Virus record (IMG/VR): IMGVR_UViG_3300028372_000010
Coordinates: 1-52,245 of that record
Source of the DNA: a virus
Strand: one strand, 5' to 3'
Length of the DNA stretch: 52,245 nt
Shown: positions 48,517 to 52,245 of the stretch, piece by piece
Layout of the letters: every line of letters begins with the position of its first letter
Numbering within the stretch: position 1 is the stretch's first letter
Translations under genes and position numbers: made by a program
The notes under the pieces: generated by a model
Seen by the model: only the letters and a program-made list of their open reading frames with translations
The model's database searches: none
What the model was told of the DNA's origin: nothing

Positions 48517-51500
48517 TATGGAGTTTGCAGAACTATTCGACCTACTCTCTAAAGAGTGGGACAATGGAGCCGAAGAGGTGGGTCAACCGTGCAGCGGAAC
48601 TCGGGTACGAGACGCTGGCGTTGACCGACAAGCAGACCCTCGCGGGGCTCCTAGAGTTCCAGAAGGAATGTGACAAGAACGACATCCACCCCGTTCTAGG
48701 AACGGAGTTCCTGGTCTCGCCTAACGTGGAGACCCGGAATAAGGCGATGAAGGAGAACATTCGGGGCGTCGTTCTACTGTACGCCAAGAATGATGAAGGG
48801 CTGAAGAACCTCATCGCTCTCAACAACTTCAGCAATGACAAGAGCCGGGGGTTCTACTACCGGCCAAGGGTTGACCTCGAAGTCATCGAGGAACACAGCG
48901 AAGGTCTGCTGTGCGTCGTGCCAACTGAAGACGGTTGGGGACGTGACGTAGAACCGAACTCGACGAAGCTGGACGTGCCGAAACGTCTGTACGATATCTT
49001 CAACATCTTTGGAGATGACTTCTACTTGGGCATGAATCCCGCAGCTGAAGATGAAGTCAAGGAGGTCAAACTGCGAAACGCCGCAGTGAGCGGCCTCGAT
49101 ATGAAGAAGGTCTACACCTTCAACGCTCACTATCCCGAGGCGCGACAGTCTCATCTCTACGACATTGTTCGCAGGATGGATGGTGATGGCAGGATGACGA
49201 AGAACCTGCCCCGAACCGTGGTAAACGGTTACCTCCCGTCACGAGACGAAATCGTCTATGACGAGGAACTGGATGCCGAGTGCATGAGCCATCTGGATGA
49301 GATCGCCGAGAAGTGTCAGGCGAGGATTCAGACCGGGACGTATTACATGCCCGAGATGGAGACCGAGACAGGGAGCGTCAAAGGCGACCTGTTGAAATAC
49401 ATCGGTGAAGGCGTCCTCAAGAAGCTGTGTCCCGACATCGCTTTCGAAGGCGAGTACCTACAGTCGCTTGACGAACTGGAAGCATACAGGGACGCATTCA
49501 GTCATATCTACGCATTCGAGCACGCCAGTAAGGGTGAAGTCGAGTACGAGAAGACTGTACCGTATCTCACAGCGGTAGCGGAACCGAGGGAGATATTCGA
49601 GCATAACCTGCACACCCTCGATGTCTACCTCGACCGTCTGAAGTATGAGTTCGAGATCATCGAGCAGCTGGGATACCTCGATTACTTCCAGATCATTCGT
49701 TACCTGTGTGCGTACATTGATGAACAAGGGCTTGGCCGTGGATTTGCGCGTGGTAGTGCGGCTGGCAGTCTCGTTTCCTATCTACTAGACATCACGAAGG
49801 TTGACCCGCTGAGGCACGGCCTCATTTTTGAGCGGTTCCTCAACCCTGATAGAAACGACCTGCCTGACATCGACCTCGACTTTAGCGCCGAGGCCCGTGA
49901 TGAAATCAAACACCACATCAAGGACAAGTGGGGAGAAGAATACGTCTGTGACATCGGTGCTTATGGCCGACTCAAGATTGTATCAGCGATTAAGAAGGTC
50001 GCTGCGAGCAATGGTTATGCCATTCCCGACAACAACGGGAAGCATGTTCAGTACAGCTTTGGCAGGCTGACAGCGCTGCTCTCGAACACTCACGCCAAGG
50101 CTACGGCCCGAGGGCGGGCTGAGCTAGAAGAACGGCTCGAAGGCAGTGCTGAGTTCCAAGATTTCGTCGCGATGCACAGCGACTGGATCGAGGACGTCAT
50201 CATGCCTCTTCAAGAGATGGTGACCTTCACACAGGTTCACGCCTGTGGCTCGCTTATCACAAGGTTCCCGCTCAACGAGTGCGTTCCGCTCTACGAACAC
50301 AAGAGTGGAGCAATGGTTTCACAGTGGAAATATCAGGACTGTGAGGCCGCTGGTCACCCGAAGTTTGACTTCCTGACTGTTGAAGGCGTGAGCGTTTCTG
50401 AGTTCGCCGGTCAACTGATCAAGAAGCGAAAGGGAGTGGACATTCCTCCAATCGAGGATGTCCCGCTGGACGACCCGAAGGCACTGGAGCTTTTTACCCA
50501 GGTTAAAACTCAGGGTATCTTCCAGTTCAACACTTGGTCTCAGCGAAACTACTTCCAAGACCTGATGCCTGACAGGTTTGACGAGCTTGTTGCAGCGGTC
50601 GCGCTGGTTAGACCCGGCCCGATTGCTGCGGATGCTCACACGGATTTCGCCCGTATCAAGCATGGCAGCAAGGAGCCCGAGTACGATCACCCGGATCTCA
50701 AGAAGGTTCTCGGTGAGACACACGGACTCCTAGTCTATCAGGAACAGATGATGGAGATCGCTCGAGAGATAGCCGGATTCTCCGGTTCGCAAGCGGACTA
50801 CCTCAGAAAAGCCTGCGGCAAGAAGAAGCTCAAGGCGATGAGGAAGTGGAAAGAGGTCTTCATCGAGGGCGGCAAGGAGAACGGTTACGAACAGGAACTC
50901 ATGGAGACCCTGTGGGTGAAAATCGTGGCGTTCGCCGAATACTCATTCAACAAGAGCCACGCCGTTGCTTATACGCTCCTGAGTTACTATCAGGCGTATA
51001 TCAAGGCTCGACACAACGTCGAGTTCTGGCCCGCTGTGCTCAAGTACAGCGATAGCTCAAAGGACGCAGGTAGTCCTCAAGACCTGAAGCACTTGGTCAA
51101 ACAGTACGGCATCGAGATCGTGTACCCGACTATATACGGGTATGCGCCAGACTTTGAACCAGCCGAGGGCGAAGACCAGATTTACTGGCCTTTGCGAGCG
51201 ATCAACGGAATCGGCGACTCCGTCATTGGCGAGCTATGCAAGGACGGACGCCGGGGATTCACCTCCATTGAAGAGATGATGGAAGAGTGCGATCTTCGGA
51301 AGGTTCACAAAGGTGTCATGGGTAAGCTTATCAAAGCAGGGTTTTTCGACCCTATTGCCCCGCCTTGGGAAGTGGCTGAAATCTACTTCAAGATTCGCAA
51401 AGACAATGGCCGTAAGGATGGTGGCATTCCTTACGACCTGTCGCATCGCAACAAATTCCGGTGGTATCAAGAACGGAACGATGCGTACGGCATGATTGTG

Positions 51501-51896
51501 AAGCCTTGGAAAGAGGTTGCGCCATTCCATCCCAAGGTTCAGTCGTATCCCGAGAGCAGACTGTCGCGGGTCAAGAAGGACCAAGCGATGTTTGTCGGCG
51601 GGTACGTCGAGGACATGAGGGTTGAGAAGACCAAGAATGGAGGATGGTATGCGAGAATGACATTGGTTGATGAAGGTGAAGAACACACTGTGATGATGTG
51701 GCCAGGTTTCTTCGAGAGCCGGGACTTAGACCGCCCGGACGAAAACGGGGTCATTCACCGCCCGTGGAAGGGACAGCTAGTCGAACTGACTGGCAAGAAG
51801 GACGAATGGAACGGACGAGTTCAAGTCGTTCTCAACAGTCCGCGAAGCTACTGTCGCGTCATCTGGGATGAAATGGATTTGGAGGAATATCAATGA
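48513..51896 (+). CDS. DNA polymerase III alpha subunit (DnaE-like, C family)
   Basis: 1127 residues; start ATG 48513 coupled to the previous stop. PHP-region pattern at the N-terminus (NYSTYSLKSGTMEPKRWVNR, AAELGYETLALTDKQTLAG). Polymerase motifs: GRGFARGSAAGSLVSYLL, catalytic PDIDLDF (D452, D454 with a further Asp 456), VRPGPIA, YQEQMMEIAREIAGFSGSQA and SFNKSHAVAYTLLSYYQAY. An OB-fold-like C-terminus is visible (MFVGGYVEDMRVEKT). It synthesises phage DNA, with the helicase, loader and primase upstream. The first metal-binding His pair of an active PHP domain is absent (LQNYSTYS where HxHSxYS is usual), so proofreading by PHP is doubtful. Confidence 0.93.
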   Translation: MIWSLQNYSTYSLKSGTMEPKRWVNRAAELGYETLALTDKQTLAGLLEFQKECDKNDIHPVLGTEFLVSPNVETRNKAMKENIRGVVLLYAKNDEGLKNLIALNNFSNDKSRGFYYRPRVDLEVIEEHSEGLLCVVPTEDGWGRDVEPNSTKLDVPKRLYDIFNIFGDDFYLGMNPAAEDEVKEVKLRNAAVSGLDMKKVYTFNAHYPEARQSHLYDIVRRMDGDGRMTKNLPRTVVNGYLPSRDEIVYDEELDAECMSHLDEIAEKCQARIQTGTYYMPEMETETGSVKGDLLKYIGEGVLKKLCPDIAFEGEYLQSLDELEAYRDAFSHIYAFEHASKGEVEYEKTVPYLTAVAEPREIFEHNLHTLDVYLDRLKYEFEIIEQLGYLDYFQIIRYLCAYIDEQGLGRGFARGSAAGSLVSYLLDITKVDPLRHGLIFERFLNPDRNDLPDIDLDFSAEARDEIKHHIKDKWGEEYVCDIGAYGRLKIVSAIKKVAASNGYAIPDNNGKHVQYSFGRLTALLSNTHAKATARGRAELEERLEGSAEFQDFVAMHSDWIEDVIMPLQEMVTFTQVHACGSLITRFPLNECVPLYEHKSGAMVSQWKYQDCEAAGHPKFDFLTVEGVSVSEFAGQLIKKRKGVDIPPIEDVPLDDPKALELFTQVKTQGIFQFNTWSQRNYFQDLMPDRFDELVAAVALVRPGPIAADAHTDFARIKHGSKEPEYDHPDLKKVLGETHGLLVYQEQMMEIAREIAGFSGSQADYLRKACGKKKLKAMRKWKEVFIEGGKENGYEQELMETLWVKIVAFAEYSFNKSHAVAYTLLSYYQAYIKARHNVEFWPAVLKYSDSSKDAGSPQDLKHLVKQYGIEIVYPTIYGYAPDFEPAEGEDQIYWPLRAINGIGDSVIGELCKDGRRGFTSIEEMMEECDLRKVHKGVMGKLIKAGFFDPIAPPWEVAEIYFKIRKDNGRKDGGIPYDLSHRNKFRWYQERNDAYGMIVKPWKEVAPFHPKVQSYPESRLSRVKKDQAMFVGGYVEDMRVEKTKNGGWYARMTLVDEGEEHTVMMWPGFFESRDLDRPDENGVIHRPWKGQLVELTGKKDEWNGRVQVVLNSPRSYCRVIWDEMDLEEYQ
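50493..50506. repeat. Palindrome copy, one mismatch
   Basis: TTTACCCAGGTTAA; inside the DnaE gene (codons F-T-Q-V-K). Confidence 0.6.
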
Positions 51897-52245
51897 GTCG
51901 ACACACACTGGAAGCACGAGAGATCATGGAAGACATCATGCCCGAGGCGGTCAAGGAAAACCTTGAGATCGTCATCGACGAAGACGGAGAAGCGAGCGTT
52001 ATCAACCTGGGTCAAGTTCTCGACACCCTTCGGGTTGTGGAAGAACACCCCACGGAAGTCTTCACCTTCTTACTGAAGGTCAAGCAAGGCATCTGTAACC
52101 TCGCGTACAGCGCTGAGGAATACTGCTCGCGCACCGAGGATGCCTTCCGTATCTGGCGTGCCGAACAGGGTCGAATCCTCAACCTCAAAGACGACCGCAA
52201 CCCGCTGGTCAAAGAGGGAGGCAAGACGACCAACGCTGCCATCGA
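51893..52245 (+). CDS. Unknown protein, cut by the window end
   Basis: The first 117 codons are present. ATG 51893 overlaps the DnaE stop (ATGA); GGAGG lies 7 nt upstream. The visible sequence is acidic and helical (LEAREIMEDIMPEAVKENLE, then LGQVLDTLRVVEEHPTEVF and EEYCSRTEDAFRIWRAEQGR). It reads on beyond position 52245. No family recognised. It carries a two-mismatch copy of the palindrome at 52002. Confidence 0.6.
   Translation, partial: MSRHTLEAREIMEDIMPEAVKENLEIVIDEDGEASVINLGQVLDTLRVVEEHPTEVFTFLLKVKQGICNLAYSAEEYCSRTEDAFRIWRAEQGRILNLKDDRNPLVKEGGKTTNAAI
52002..52015. repeat. Palindrome-like, two mismatches
   Basis: TCAACCTGGGTCAA in the truncated last gene. Uncertain because of two mismatches. 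Confidence 0.35.

Noticed and set aside
1-52245. CRISPR arrays, tRNA or rRNA genes, insertion sequences
   Set aside because: No direct-repeat array with spacers, no cloverleaf or rRNA-like stretch and no transposase or terminal inverted repeats were seen.

Overview
The window is 52 kb of a tailed double-stranded DNA bacteriophage genome. Every gene I can support reads on the + strand, genes are packed tightly with strong Shine-Dalgarno sequences, and the head, tail and replication modules follow one another in classical order. No tail sheath is visible. A tail tube gene, a 3425-residue tape measure and a set of very large tail-tip proteins point to a siphovirus with a very long flexible tail (roughly 0.5 micrometre if the usual ~0.15 nm per tape-measure residue applies). 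The DNA polymerase is of the bacterial C family (DnaE), so the host is a bacterium. Many proteins are acidic. The spanin-like genes would fit a Gram-negative host, but the host cannot be named from this sequence.

Layout. 1-281: noncoding leader with small hairpins. 282-8570: packaging and head genes (small terminase, acidic protein, large terminase, portal, protease with nested scaffold, decoration protein, major capsid protein). 8655-10528: a Lys-rich protein and four small membrane or coiled-coil proteins that look like a lysis or envelope module. 10548-14679: connector, neck/tail-completion, tail terminator and tail tube. 14680-15130: terminator, palindrome, promoter and an odd hydrophobic open frame. 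15131-40760: tail chaperone region, giant tape measure, two giant tail/adhesin proteins and the tail-tip hub. 40761-40855: second promoter and a large hairpin. 40856-52245: early/replication module (SF2 helicase, helicase loader, DnaB-like helicase, adenine methyltransferase, primase, a DUF4406-guanylate kinase fusion, DnaE, and a gene cut by the window end).

The most unusual signal is not a gene. A 14-bp palindrome, TTAACCnnGGTTAA, occurs 11 times perfectly and 9 more times with a single mismatch, spread across the whole window at intervals often near 1.7-2.5 kb. It lies at gene junctions (overlapping stop codons and Shine-Dalgarno sequences), directly after three hairpins/terminators, and also deep inside genes in several reading frames. 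This resembles in layout the stoperators of cluster A mycobacteriophages, but the sequence is a true palindrome and its binding protein is not in this window. A second signal is a promoter-like element, GCGGAAA followed at a fixed 23-nt offset by CAATT, found upstream of three gene blocks.
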